DNA from: Leucobacter chromiireducens subsp. solipictus
GTDB lineage: Bacteria; Actinomycetota; Actinomycetes; Actinomycetales; Microbacteriaceae
Length of the DNA: 64,000 nt
Assembly: GCF_016758195.1 (NCBI RefSeq)
Contig: NZ_QYAC01000001.1
Coordinates: 657,423 to 721,422, forward strand
Direction of reading: 5' to 3'
The translations under genes and the position numbers were made by a program. Shown one piece after another: positions 9,436-19,260 of the stretch. The first letter of the stretch is position 1. Each line of letters begins with the position of its first letter. The notes beneath the pieces are model-generated. The model was not told where the DNA came from, did no database searches, and worked only from the letters and a program-made list of their open reading frames with translations.

Positions 9436-10905
9436 ATGGCTCCGAACAGCACTTCTCCCGCCGCCGAGGCCGATCTCGATCGCTTGGTCCTCGGCAAGCG
9501 GCTCCGACACTTCCGCACCCGCGCGGGTTTGACCCTCGAACAGCTGGGCGAGCGCGTCGGCGTGGTCGCCAGCCAGCTCTCCCTGATCGAGAACGGCCGC
9601 CGCGAACCGAAGCTCACCCTGCTCCAGGCGCTCGGGCGTGAGTTCGGCGTCGATCCTGCCGAGTTCCTCACCGGCGAGGCACCCGACCACCGCAGCTCGC
9701 TCGAAATCGAACTCGAGCGCGCCCAGAACGCCCCCGGCTATCAGCGCCTCGGACTCCCCCACGTCCGCACCCCGCGCACGCTTGGGGACGAAGCCCTGGA
9801 ATCGCTGGTCGGACTGCACCGCGAGCTCGCCCGTCGATCCCGGGCCGCGGCCACCACCTCGGAGGAGGCCCGCCGCGTCAACACCGCCATCCGCATGAAG
9901 ATGCGCGAGCACGACAACTGGCTCCCCGACATCGAGCTTGTCGCATCCGATCTGATGCGCAGGATCGGGCACGGAGCGGGGGCCGTCACGCACCGCCAGG
10001 TCGCCATGCTCGCCGAGCTCCTCGGCTTCACACTGATCTTCGTGGACGACCTCCCCTCCAACACGCGGAGCATCACCGACCTCGAGAATGGCCGGATCTA
10101 CCTGCCGCCCGCATCGATTCCCGGCGGTCACGGCCTGCGTTCTCTCGCCCTCCAGGCCATGGCGCACCGCGTCCTCGGCCACGCCGAGCCGGCAAGTTAT
10201 GCAGAATTTCTCGAGCAGCGGCTGCAGATCAACTACTTTGCGGCGGCCTGCCTGATCCCGGAGGCGAAGGCCGTCGACTTCCTCCAGCAGGCGAAGCGCA
10301 ACCGCAATCTCGCGATCGAAGACTTCCGTGACGCCTTCGGGGTCACGCACGAGGCCGCGGCCCACCGCTTCACGAATATCGCCACCCGGCACCTCGACCT
10401 CCGCGTCCACCACTACCGCGCCGACGGTGCCGGTTCCCTCGTGCGCGGCTACGAGAACGACAACCTGCCGTTCCCGAGCGACGACTCCGGCTCCATCGAG
10501 GGCGAGGTGCTCTGCCACAAGTGGGGTGGGCGCACGGCGTTCGACCGCACCAACCGCACCAGCGAGTTCTACCAGTACACCGACACTCCGAACGGCACGT
10601 TCTGGACCAGCGTGCAGACCGGCGACGCCGAGCACGGGCCGTTCGCGATCGCCTGTGGCGTGGCGTTCGACGATGCGAAGTGGTTCCGCGGCCGCGACAC
10701 CACGGAGCGGATGGTGTCCACCTGTCCGGATCCCACCTGCTGCCGCACCCCGGCCCCGGGACTGCTGTCGCGGTGGGAGGGGAAGGCCTGGCCCAGTGCC
10801 CGGATGCACGCGCACGTGCTCGCTCCGCTCCCCTCCGGCACCTTCCCCGGTGTCGATGACACCGAGATGTACCAGTTCCTCAGCAAGCACGCACCCGAGG
10901 CGTAA
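9436..10905 (+). CDS. ramB: RamB/ScfR-type XRE-family transcriptional regulator
   Basis: 489 residues. An N-terminal XRE helix-turn-helix (about 12-70) is followed by a long linker, an IrrE/ImmA-like domain and a C-terminal short-chain-fatty-acid-regulator domain with the cysteine cluster CPDPTCCR. The IrrE-like segment has AHRVLGH in place of a full HEXXH, so protease activity is unlikely. In Corynebacterium RamB controls acetate and propionate metabolism genes; the divergence from pckG suggests a comparable role in gluconeogenic carbon use. The ATG at 9436 starts the conserved domain; longer readings run antisense into pckG and are not credible. Confidence 0.85.
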   Translation: MAPNSTSPAAEADLDRLVLGKRLRHFRTRAGLTLEQLGERVGVVASQLSLIENGRREPKLTLLQALGREFGVDPAEFLTGEAPDHRSSLEIELERAQNAPGYQRLGLPHVRTPRTLGDEALESLVGLHRELARRSRAAATTSEEARRVNTAIRMKMREHDNWLPDIELVASDLMRRIGHGAGAVTHRQVAMLAELLGFTLIFVDDLPSNTRSITDLENGRIYLPPASIPGGHGLRSLALQAMAHRVLGHAEPASYAEFLEQRLQINYFAAACLIPEAKAVDFLQQAKRNRNLAIEDFRDAFGVTHEAAAHRFTNIATRHLDLRVHHYRADGAGSLVRGYENDNLPFPSDDSGSIEGEVLCHKWGGRTAFDRTNRTSEFYQYTDTPNGTFWTSVQTGDAEHGPFAIACGVAFDDAKWFRGRDTTERMVSTCPDPTCCRTPAPGLLSRWEGKAWPSARMHAHVLAPLPSGTFPGVDDTEMYQFLSKHAPEA

Positions 10906-10909
10906 CCAG

Positions 10910-10945
10910 AGAACGCCCCGGCAGCGCAGGCTGCCGGGGCGTTCT
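10910..10945 (+). terminator. Hairpin terminator after the RamB-like gene, shared with ndh
   Basis: A 16-bp perfect stem with a GCAG loop begins 5 bp after the stop codon. It sits between convergent genes (ndh ends at 10963), so it may serve both. Confidence 0.75.
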
Positions 10946-10962
10946 GAGGGTCACCCGAGTGG

Positions 10963-12303
10963 TTACTCGGCTGCGGGCTTCGGCCGCGAGGCGAACTCCT
11001 CGAAGATCGCCCGGGGCTGCTGCGTCGCCTCAATGTTGACGATGTCGCGGCCCAGGAAGAAGTGGCCCACCCAGCCACCGAACACGCGCCACTTGCGCTC
11101 CCACGTGGGGATCGCGAGGCCGTGGTAGAAGCGGTGTGCGAGCCACGCAATGTAGCCGCGCATGGCGAACTTGCCCGACTGGAACACGCCCGTGTTCATG
11201 CCGAGGCCGGCAACGGCACCCTGGTTCTTGTGGTTGTACTCGGCAACGCCCTCGCCGCGCAGCGACGCCGCGATGTTCTTCGCGAGCAGACGGCCCTGGC
11301 GCACCGCGTGCTGTGCGTTCGGCACGCAGAAGCCGCCGGGGCCGGGGGTCGACGAAATGTCGGGGGTCTGCGAGGTGTCGCCTGCGGTCCAGGCCCCTTC
11401 AACGACGTCGCCGTCCTCGGTGGTGACCTGCAGCGTCGGGCTACCGATCACGTGGCCGCGGGGACCGATCGGGAGGTCCGTGCCGCGCAGGAACGGACGG
11501 GGCATGACGCCCGCGGTCCACACGATGAGGTCGGACTCGTAGTTCTCGCCCGTCGACAGCTCGATCTTGCCATCGACCGCGGAGGAGAGCTGCGTGTCGA
11601 GGTGGATGTTCACGCCGCGACGGGTCTGGTCCTTGACCACCCAATCGGCGGTCTCCTGCGAGACCTCCGGCATGATCCGCCCCATCGCCTCGACGAGGTG
11701 GAACTTCGTCTCGTCGAAGGTGATCTCCGGGTAGCGACGCAGCAGGCTGGTCGCGAAGGAGCGAAGCTCCGAGATCGTCTCGATGCCGGCGAAGCCGCCA
11801 CCGACGACCGTGATCGTCAGGAGGCGTGCGCGCTCAGCCGAACCGGCGGGCAGCGACGCGGCGCGCTCGAAGTTGCCGACGATGCGGTCACGCACGGCAA
11901 CCGCCTCTTCGATCGTCTTCATGCCGATCGCGTTATCGGCGATGCCGGCGATCGGGAAGGTGCGAGACACCGAGCCGGTGGTGACGACGATCTGGTCGTA
12001 GGCGAACTCGTACGCTTCGCCCTCGTTCGGCGTGATGGTCGCCGTCTTGGTGGCGTGCGAGATGCCCGTGACCTTGCCCGCAACGTTTGCGGTGCGCTTC
12101 AGGTGGCGACGACGCGCGACCACCGCGTGGCGGGGCTCGATCGAGCCTGCAGCCACCTCAGGGAGGAACGGCAGGTACGCGAGGTACGGCAGCGGATCGA
12201 CGATCGTGACTTCGGCCTCACCAGCGCGGAGAAGCTTCTCGAGCTTCCATGCGGTGTAGAAGCCGGCGTAGCCACCGCCAACGATCAGAATCTTCTTCGC
12301 CAC
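10963..12303 (-). CDS. ndh: Type II NADH dehydrogenase (NDH-2)
   Basis: 446 residues from a GTG start preceded by AAGGAGA. It is a two-Rossmann flavoprotein with the FAD motif ILIVGGGYAGFYTA at the N-terminus and the NADH motif TVVGGGFAGIE around residue 165. WTAGV and the AWTAGDTSQ segment close the FAD site. A C-terminal amphipathic region (IAWLAHRFYHGLAIPTWERK) fits monotopic membrane attachment. It transfers electrons from NADH to quinone without pumping protons. Confidence 0.93.
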   Translation of the reverse strand: MAKKILIVGGGYAGFYTAWKLEKLLRAGEAEVTIVDPLPYLAYLPFLPEVAAGSIEPRHAVVARRRHLKRTANVAGKVTGISHATKTATITPNEGEAYEFAYDQIVVTTGSVSRTFPIAGIADNAIGMKTIEEAVAVRDRIVGNFERAASLPAGSAERARLLTITVVGGGFAGIETISELRSFATSLLRRYPEITFDETKFHLVEAMGRIMPEVSQETADWVVKDQTRRGVNIHLDTQLSSAVDGKIELSTGENYESDLIVWTAGVMPRPFLRGTDLPIGPRGHVIGSPTLQVTTEDGDVVEGAWTAGDTSQTPDISSTPGPGGFCVPNAQHAVRQGRLLAKNIAASLRGEGVAEYNHKNQGAVAGLGMNTGVFQSGKFAMRGYIAWLAHRFYHGLAIPTWERKWRVFGGWVGHFFLGRDIVNIEATQQPRAIFEEFASRPKPAAE

Positions 12304-12410
12304 TGGGCGGTCTCCTTGATGCTCTGTGCGGGAACTGTCCGAATTCCGGACACGACGGATGGGCACACGGGTGCCCCTGCCGTTCAGTCTACCGCGCATT
12401 CCGGCAGTCC

Positions 12411-12484
12411 CCAGCCACTTCGACGGGAAATCCTCGAAAAACAGTGGAATCTTCGACGGAACCAGCACTTTCCCGACTTGGGGG
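12411..12484. repeat. Imperfect stem-loop with internal direct repeat in the ndh/DUF501 gap
   Basis: In the 217-bp gap, CCCCA at the left pairs with TGGGG at the right, and GGGAAA pairs with TTTCCC further in. TTCGACGG occurs twice. It may be a weak terminator for the DUF501 operon or a leader structure for ndh. No other feature was seen in this gap. Confidence 0.3.
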
Positions 12485-12520
12485 TCCCCACGGCATGCGC
12501 GGAGTTCGGCGGTCGCCCGG

Positions 12521-13003
12521 CTACGGCCGCCAGCCGCTGCGCTCGAGGGCGATATCACCGATCGGGTTCACGCCGGGCCCCGCGGCCAGGGCATGCCCGA
12601 TCAGCGCGTGCAGGCACTTCACGCGAGTCGGCATGCCGCCGGCACTCACGCCCGCGAGCTCCGGAACCTCGCCGACGAGGTCGCGGTCCGCGATGTACTG
12701 TTCGTGCGCCCGCTGGTACTGAGCGCGCAGCTCTTCATCTTCCGCGAGCATCTCGTTGAACTCGACCATCATGCCGACCGCCTCGAGTCGTGAGGCCGCG
12801 GCGACCGCCTCCGGGTGGCAGAGGTAGTAGAACGTCGGAAACGGCGAACCGTCCGGCAGGCGAGGTGCTGTAGCGACGACCGTCGGACTCCCGTCCGTCG
12901 TGCGGCCGGCGATCCCGACCACGCCGCGCGCTTCGCGCCCCAGCTGCTCGCTCACGGCGACAATGTCGGCCTCGGTGGGGGCGGGGTACGGCGGGCGGCT
13001 CAT
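12521..13003 (-). CDS. DUF501 domain-containing protein
   Basis: 160 residues matching the actinobacterial DUF501 family. It has the FPTFYYLCHP block, a charged central helix (FNEMLAEDEELRAQYQRAHEQYIADRD) and the MPTRVKCLHALIGHALA segment containing conserved Cys and His. Biochemical function unknown. Its ATG overlaps the stop of the upstream FtsB-like gene (ATGA). The eno-ftsB-DUF501 order is conserved in Actinobacteria. Confidence 0.88.
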   Translation of the reverse strand: MSRPPYPAPTEADIVAVSEQLGREARGVVGIAGRTTDGSPTVVATAPRLPDGSPFPTFYYLCHPEAVAAASRLEAVGMMVEFNEMLAEDEELRAQYQRAHEQYIADRDLVGEVPELAGVSAGGMPTRVKCLHALIGHALAAGPGVNPIGDIALERSGWRP

Positions 13004-13566
13004 TCGGTGATCTCCTCGGTGCCTTCGGGGGCGGTGTCGGGTGTCTCATCGCCCGTCGACGCGGTGTCGGTGGGCGCGGGGTCAGTGGTCGCGGGGTCGG
13101 TGGTCGCGGGGTCGGTCGTCGCTGCCGGATCCGTCGCCTGTTCTTCGGCCGGCATCGTTCCCGCGCTCAGGAACGAGGCGGCGAGGCCGTGCGCCCAATT
13201 GTCCTGGATCCGCGAGAGCGTGGCGCTGGTCTCCTCGGTCGACTCGATGGGGAGCACCACATCGTCGATCACGTTGAGCTGGGTCTCCCCCGGCAGCACG
13301 TAAAAGAGTCGATCTCGCGCCTGCGCGCGCACGTAGACCGGATCCTTCCACTTTGCGCGCTCCGCGTCCATCTCGGTGACCGCCTCCTGGTGGATCCGGA
13401 CGCTCTCGCGCAGCTCGGCGATCTCGCGCTGCTGCTGCACGTACGTGGACAGGCTCGGACTCACGATGACCGCGCCCGCCAACACGAGAATGACCACGAG
13501 CACGGTGAAGCCGCTGAAGCGTAGGCTCGAGGCCCACGCCCCGAGGTCGCCCGTCCAGCGTTTCAC
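13000..13566 (-). CDS. Septum formation initiator family protein (FtsB/DivIC-like)
   Basis: 188 residues from a GTG start. A short basic cytoplasmic N-terminus is followed by one membrane helix (about 14-36), a coiled coil (YVQQQREIAELRESVRIHQE) and the conserved WKDPVYVRAQARDRLFYVLPGE segment typical of FtsB/DivIC. It would sit in the divisome as an outside-facing bitopic protein. The C-terminus carries a long acidic Thr/Asp/Pro/Ala tail of about 45 residues with TTDPA repeats, unusual for the family core. It lies 32 bp downstream of eno, with DUF501 overlapping its stop. Confidence 0.87.
   Translation of the reverse strand: MKRWTGDLGAWASSLRFSGFTVLVVILVLAGAVIVSPSLSTYVQQQREIAELRESVRIHQEAVTEMDAERAKWKDPVYVRAQARDRLFYVLPGETQLNVIDDVVLPIESTEETSATLSRIQDNWAHGLAASFLSAGTMPAEEQATDPAATTDPATTDPATTDPAPTDTASTGDETPDTAPEGTEEITE
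13075..13119. repeat. Three 15-bp tandem copies inside the ftsB-like gene
   Basis: Tandem 15-bp units (CGCGGGGTCGGTGGT with one or two changes) encode repeated DPATT-type pentapeptides in the C-terminal tail. Being a multiple of three, copy-number change would keep the frame. Confidence 0.75.
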
Positions 13567-13598
13567 CGTGCTCGTCGTTCTCTTCTGGGGTGGTTCAG

Positions 13599-14954
<1,356 letters not shown>

Positions 14955-14994
14955 CTAGCGGCCGCTGGTGCGCCCGTCCCGTTCTCGGCGGGAG

Positions 14995-15429
14995 TCAGTC
15001 ATTCTCGGTCATGAAGGCCTCGGGCCCCTGTTCGGCCGCCGCGGGGTCCATGTACATGAACTCCAGGATGTTGCCGTCGCGGTCTTCGAGGGTCCGGGAG
15101 TACATGAAGCCGTAGTCCTGCGCGTCGCGGGGCTCGCGCCCACCAGCGGCAAGCCCGGCCTCCAGAATCGCGTCCACCTCCGCGCGCGACTCGCGGGAGA
15201 GCGCGACGATCACCTGGGCGCTCTGCGCCGGATCCGCCACGGGTTTCTCGGTGAAGGTGCCGAAGTACTCGCGGGTGAGCACCATGAAAAAGACCTGCTC
15301 GTCCCAGACGACGCAGGCGGCATTCTCATCGGTGAACAGCGGGTTGATCTCACACCCGAGCGCGGTGTAGAAGGCTTTCGCCCCGTCCAGGTCGGCGGTC
15401 GCGAGATTCACGAAGATTTGCGTACTCAT
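14995..15429 (-). CDS. VOC superfamily protein (glyoxalase/bleomycin-resistance fold)
   Basis: 144 residues, two beta-alpha-beta-beta-beta modules typical of VOC proteins, close to the PhnB/YaeR-like group that starts TQIFVNLATADLDGAKAFYTALG. The C-terminal DRDGNILEFMYMDP carries the usual metal-ligand Glu. Substrate unknown. The ATG at 15429 has GGAG 7 bp upstream. Confidence 0.85.
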   Translation of the reverse strand: MSTQIFVNLATADLDGAKAFYTALGCEINPLFTDENAACVVWDEQVFFMVLTREYFGTFTEKPVADPAQSAQVIVALSRESRAEVDAILEAGLAAGGREPRDAQDYGFMYSRTLEDRDGNILEFMYMDPAAAEQGPEAFMTEND

Positions 15430-15529
15430 TGCGGTACTCCCCATCCGCCGCGAGGTGCGGCTATCGCGAATAGCGTCGCACCCCGCGCACCCCCGGTCAA
15501 GAGCGGATTCGGGAGAGTTTCCTGGGATC

Positions 15530-16828
15530 TTACGCCGACAACGGGCGGAGTTCGAGATCGGCGACGGTCGCCGTCTCGGCGCGCACATTCGCGATGCTGG
15601 TAAAGCCTTCCGCAGCCACGCGCGCGAGGAGCGTCTTCATGTTCTTCTGTCGCTTCTCGAGTCGCACGCGGTGGCCCCGCGCGACGAGCTCGCGCTTGAG
15701 CGCGACGAGCTGCGGGAACGCCACCTCAGCGTCGTACACCAGCGCCACGGCCTCGGGGCCCGTGGCCTCGGGCAGCGTGATGAGATCCACCACGCGTTCG
15801 AAGCCGATCGAGAATCCCACCGCCGGGACGTCCTGCCCCAGGAACCGGCCCACCATGCCGTCGTAGCGGCCGCCGCCACCCACGGAGCTGCCGGATCCGG
15901 GGTGCGCCACCTCGAAGATGGTGCCGGTGTAGTACCCCATGCCGCGGACGAGCGTCGGGTCGAAGCACACGCTGACGCCCTCGGGCAGCACGCCGTCGAG
16001 CGCGGCACCCAGCTCGGTGAGGTTCGCGATGCCGTCCTCGGCGGCCCCGACCGGGAGCACCGCCGCAATCGCCTCGCCCGTGAGCGGGATGCCGGATCCC
16101 GCGAGCGCGGGCTCCACGCCCGCGAGGATCTCGCCCATCCGTTCGGCGGCGACGGGGTCGATCTCGCGCAGCTCGGCCACGACGCCCTCGGTGCCGATCT
16201 TGTCGAGCTTGTCGACGGTGATGAGGGCGCGGTCGTGGGTCTCGGGCGCGAAGCCGCAGTGCCCCAGGAGGCCGAACAGGATCCGGCGATCGTTCACGCG
16301 GATCACGCACCCGGCAAGGCCGAGCTCCGCGAGCACCTGCGATGTTGCCGTGACGAGCTCGATCTCCGCGAGGATGCCGGGCTCACCGATGATGTCGATG
16401 TCCGCTTGCACGAACTGGCGGTAGCGGCCCTTCTGCGGGCGCTCCGCGCGCCACACCGGGGCGATCTGGATGGCACGGAACACGGGCGGGAGCTCGGCCC
16501 GGTGCGTGGCGTAGAAGCGGGTGAGCGGGACGGTCAGGTCGAACCGCAGGCCGAGGTCGGCGAGCTGCTCCACGTCGCCGGCTTCGGCCGCGGCGGCGAG
16601 CGCCTCAGCCGTGATCCCGCGCTTCAGGATCGAGAAGGAGAGCTTCTCGTTGTCGCCGCCGAGACCCGAGTGGAGCCGCGCGTAGTCTTCGACCACGGGG
16701 GTCTCGATCTCGTCGAACCCGTGAGCGCGGTAGACGCCCTTGATGATGCCCAGGGCGTGCTCGCGGCGCGCTTTGTCGGCGGGCAGGAAGTCGCGCATGC
16801 CGCGCGGTGGGTTCACGGGATTAGCCAT
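15530..16828 (-). CDS. hisS: Histidyl-tRNA synthetase
   Basis: 432 residues. It charges tRNA-His. Class II motif 1 lies near PPRGMRDFLP; motif 2 covers FRAIQIAPVWRAERPQKGRYRQF with the EIDIIG-like DIDIIGE; the histidine-specific RGMGYYTGTIFEV and the motif 3 GFSIGFERV are present. A C-terminal anticodon-binding domain ends the protein. ATG at 16828 preceded by GGGGAA; the longer upstream reading lacks conserved sequence. Confidence 0.96.
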   Translation of the reverse strand: MANPVNPPRGMRDFLPADKARREHALGIIKGVYRAHGFDEIETPVVEDYARLHSGLGGDNEKLSFSILKRGITAEALAAAAEAGDVEQLADLGLRFDLTVPLTRFYATHRAELPPVFRAIQIAPVWRAERPQKGRYRQFVQADIDIIGEPGILAEIELVTATSQVLAELGLAGCVIRVNDRRILFGLLGHCGFAPETHDRALITVDKLDKIGTEGVVAELREIDPVAAERMGEILAGVEPALAGSGIPLTGEAIAAVLPVGAAEDGIANLTELGAALDGVLPEGVSVCFDPTLVRGMGYYTGTIFEVAHPGSGSSVGGGGRYDGMVGRFLGQDVPAVGFSIGFERVVDLITLPEATGPEAVALVYDAEVAFPQLVALKRELVARGHRVRLEKRQKNMKTLLARVAAEGFTSIANVRAETATVADLELRPLSA

Positions 16829-16915
16829 AGTTCCCCATTCTTCCACCTCTCGGCGGCGGATCGTGCCGGTCACCCTCACGGCATCCCCGCACTGAGCATC
16901 TTGATCCACGTGCGC

Positions 16916-16930
16916 AGTACAAGTTGTGCT
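16916..16930. promoter_or_regulatory. Candidate YtrA-type operator upstream of the membrane protein/GntR operon
   Basis: AGTACAAGTTGTGCT is a near-palindrome (one mismatch) followed at once by a possible -10 box TACTCT (16930-16935) and by CACAA that pairs with TTGTG. YtrA-subfamily GntR repressors usually bind such inverted repeats at their own promoter. Confidence 0.4.
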
Positions 16931-16986
16931 ACTCTCGCAACACAATCTCGTTTGTCCCCGACGACCCCCGACCAGAAAGCACGCGC

Positions 16987-18210
16987 ATGGACTTCACACA
17001 CTGGCTCCGCTCGGTTCTCTGGCCGCTCAAAGAACTCTTCCCCGTCGAAATCGCGCTGACACTTGGGCTCGTGTTCTTCGCCCTGTCCTGGGTGTTGCCG
17101 CGCAAGATCGTGAACTTTCCGGCGCTCACGTCCCGAACCCGGACACTGGTGTGGCTCGGCGCCGGCGGGGCGTTCGCTGTGGTGGCCATTGCGACGGTGA
17201 CCAGTTGGATCAGCCAGCGGCAGGGGTATCTGGGGGCCGTCGGCTTCGACGGCTGGTGGCGTCGCCCCGCACCACTGCTCGCCGCCGCCATCGCCATGGC
17301 GGTGGGCGCGATCGCGCTCGCCCGCGCACCCCAGCCCGCCCCGGGCGAACGCGCCATCGCGCCGCGGCATCGCTGGTGGCACTTTGCTCCGCGCGGGCTG
17401 CTCGGACTCGCGGCCACCGGCGCTGCACTGCTGTTCCTGACCGCGAGCTGGCACACACTTATCGGGGTCTCCGCACCGAGCCACGTCGAGAAGTGGGATC
17501 AGCCCGGAACGCTCAATCTCCCCATCTACTTCGAAGCCTTCGGCGGGGCCGGGTATCTGCCCGGCGCGGGATGGCCGAATCACCTCGCGACCCTCCTTGC
17601 GCTCGGCGCGACCTCACTCGTGCTGATCCTCGCGCTCGGCCGGGACGCGAATCGTCCCGCCGCACGCGCCTCAGCGGCCAGCGTGCGCGCCGAGCGCGCC
17701 GCCACCGCCCGGGTCTTCGTGCTCCTTGCGCTCGGCGGGATCCTGCTCACCCTCGGCGCGGTCTGGGCCCATATCGGCTTCGTGGGCGAGGGCAGCATCG
17801 GGCTCCACGTCGGCGACGCCCCGGGGGCAGAGCCGGTGTACGTGGGCACGAGCTACCAGGCATTTGCCCGGTTCATGCACCTGGGCGGGTATCTGATTCA
17901 GGGGTTGGGAGCCGCACTCCTGCTCCGGCTCGGGGTGGACACGCTGCGCGCCGCCGCCGTGCGTCGTCGAAACGCGCACGCGCTCGACGGCCACACGCAC
18001 ACGCTCGGTACCGACGCGCTCACGCTCGGTGCCGACGCGCTCGATGGCCACTCGCTCGATGCCCGCGCCGACGCCGACGCCAACGGGTTCGAAACCGATG
18101 CGGACGCGCACGCCGACGCCAACGCGCCCGATGCCCACGCGGACGCGCACGCCGACGTTGCCGAGGGCGGCCCCCGGCAGACACCACGCCGGACCGGACT
18201 GGCACGATGA
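16987..18210 (+). CDS. Polytopic membrane protein with Asp/Ala/His-rich C-terminal tail
   Basis: 407 residues from ATG 16987. About seven hydrophobic segments span residues 18-330, followed by a hydrophilic low-complexity tail of about 75 residues rich in DALDG, HTHTLG, DADAH and DAHADA repeats with many His and Asp. No catalytic motif recognised. The next gene, a YtrA-type GntR regulator, overlaps its stop by 4 bp, so this protein is probably the main target of that regulator. YtrA regulators often sit with ABC transporters, but no ATPase gene is here. Confidence 0.7.
   Translation: MDFTHWLRSVLWPLKELFPVEIALTLGLVFFALSWVLPRKIVNFPALTSRTRTLVWLGAGGAFAVVAIATVTSWISQRQGYLGAVGFDGWWRRPAPLLAAAIAMAVGAIALARAPQPAPGERAIAPRHRWWHFAPRGLLGLAATGAALLFLTASWHTLIGVSAPSHVEKWDQPGTLNLPIYFEAFGGAGYLPGAGWPNHLATLLALGATSLVLILALGRDANRPAARASAASVRAERAATARVFVLLALGGILLTLGAVWAHIGFVGEGSIGLHVGDAPGAEPVYVGTSYQAFARFMHLGGYLIQGLGAALLLRLGVDTLRAAAVRRRNAHALDGHTHTLGTDALTLGADALDGHSLDARADADANGFETDADAHADANAPDAHADAHADVAEGGPRQTPRRTGLAR
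17968..18180 (+). repeat. Degenerate repeat tract encoding the Asp/His-rich tail
   Basis: Short units such as GACGCGCTC and GCCGACGC recur with variations, giving repeated (G)DAL and DA(D/H)A peptides. The repetition suggests expansion by slippage. Confidence 0.6.
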
Positions 18211-18656
18211 CCCCGGAACACTCCGGCCTCCCAGCACCGCAGGACCCGAGTCAGGCGCTCCCCCGAACCGCCGACGAAATCGTCGAACTCTTCCGAGGGG
18301 CCATCCGCGCGGGGCAGCTGGGCGACGGCGAACGCCTTCCGACGGTACGACAGACGGCCCGCGATTTCGGGGTCGCCCAGGCCACCGCCGCGAAGGCGTA
18401 CCGCGCACTGGAGCAGGATGGCCTGGTCGTGACCCGCACCGCCGCTGGCACTCGCGTTGCCCCCGGAGCGAGCCGCGCACCCCACACGGTGGTGGAACGC
18501 GCACGCGTGCTGGCCGAGGCCGCCCAGGCCGCCGGAATCAGCGCCGACGACGCGGTGTCGGTGCTCCGCGTGGTGTGGGGCACCGGCTCAAGCCACCCCG
18601 GCCCAGAGGAGCAGACACCGCCGCTTCCCCGTGCCGAACCCAACATCCAGAGCTGA
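18207..18656 (+). CDS. GntR family transcriptional regulator, YtrA subfamily
   Basis: 149 residues. A winged helix-turn-helix spans about 20-90 with the GntR signature GERLPTVRQTARDFGVAQATAAKAYRALEQDGLVVTR. Only a short C-terminal helical region follows (about 95-120), as in the small YtrA subfamily. The ATG overlaps the membrane protein stop (ATGA). Likely an autorepressor of this two-gene unit. Confidence 0.88.
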   Translation: MTPEHSGLPAPQDPSQALPRTADEIVELFRGAIRAGQLGDGERLPTVRQTARDFGVAQATAAKAYRALEQDGLVVTRTAAGTRVAPGASRAPHTVVERARVLAEAAQAAGISADDAVSVLRVVWGTGSSHPGPEEQTPPLPRAEPNIQS

Positions 18657-18717
18657 GGATTCGACGGTCACGCGAGCGGTGCGTCAGGTCCGAATCCCCG
18701 GGACTGCGCGTGACCCG

Positions 18718-19224
18718 CTACGGCGCGACGCGATAGCCGCTCCGAATCGCGACGCGATTCCAGGCGTTCATCACCACGGCCAGCCAGCTGACGGCGGAAA
18801 CCTGCGCCGGTGTCAACTCGTCGGTGTCCCAGTCGGTCCGTTCCGGCACCGAGAGGCGCGTGACCTCTTCGGCGAGACCGAGCGCCGCCTGCTCCAGCGC
18901 GGAAAAGTACTGCGATTCCCACCACGCCGGGAGCACCGACAAGCGGTCCGCGGTTTCGCCCGCGGCGAGTGCGTCTCGCGTGTGCAAGCGGCAACAAAAC
19001 GCGCAGCCGTTGAGCTGCGACACCCGCAGCTTGATGAGTTCGATGAGGTTCGGACTCAACTCCGCTGCGGCGGCCGCCTCCTCCGCAGCGGCGCTGAACG
19101 CTGCCAGCTGCTCGTAGACCTCGGGGTGCTGTCGGCTGAGGTTGATGCGTGACACGAGATACTCCGATCGTTCAGTGATGCGGACAGGGCCCGGATCGTC
19201 GTACTCGCTCCGGGATACACGCAT
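18718..19224 (-). CDS. Carboxymuconolactone decarboxylase/AhpD-like protein
   Basis: 168 residues. All-helical CMD domain with the redox motif NGCAFCCRLHT: Cys74, Cys77 and His81 match the AhpD CxxC..H active site. Such proteins act as peroxidase or alkylhydroperoxidase partners. Start at ATG 19224 is chosen over one five codons upstream; both are possible. Monocistronic, converging with the GntR gene. Confidence 0.87.
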   Translation of the reverse strand: MRVSRSEYDDPGPVRITERSEYLVSRINLSRQHPEVYEQLAAFSAAAEEAAAAAELSPNLIELIKLRVSQLNGCAFCCRLHTRDALAAGETADRLSVLPAWWESQYFSALEQAALGLAEEVTRLSVPERTDWDTDELTPAQVSAVSWLAVVMNAWNRVAIRSGYRVAP

Positions 19225-19260
19225 CGTCTCACACACCACCGACAGTGCGACCGATCGCCG

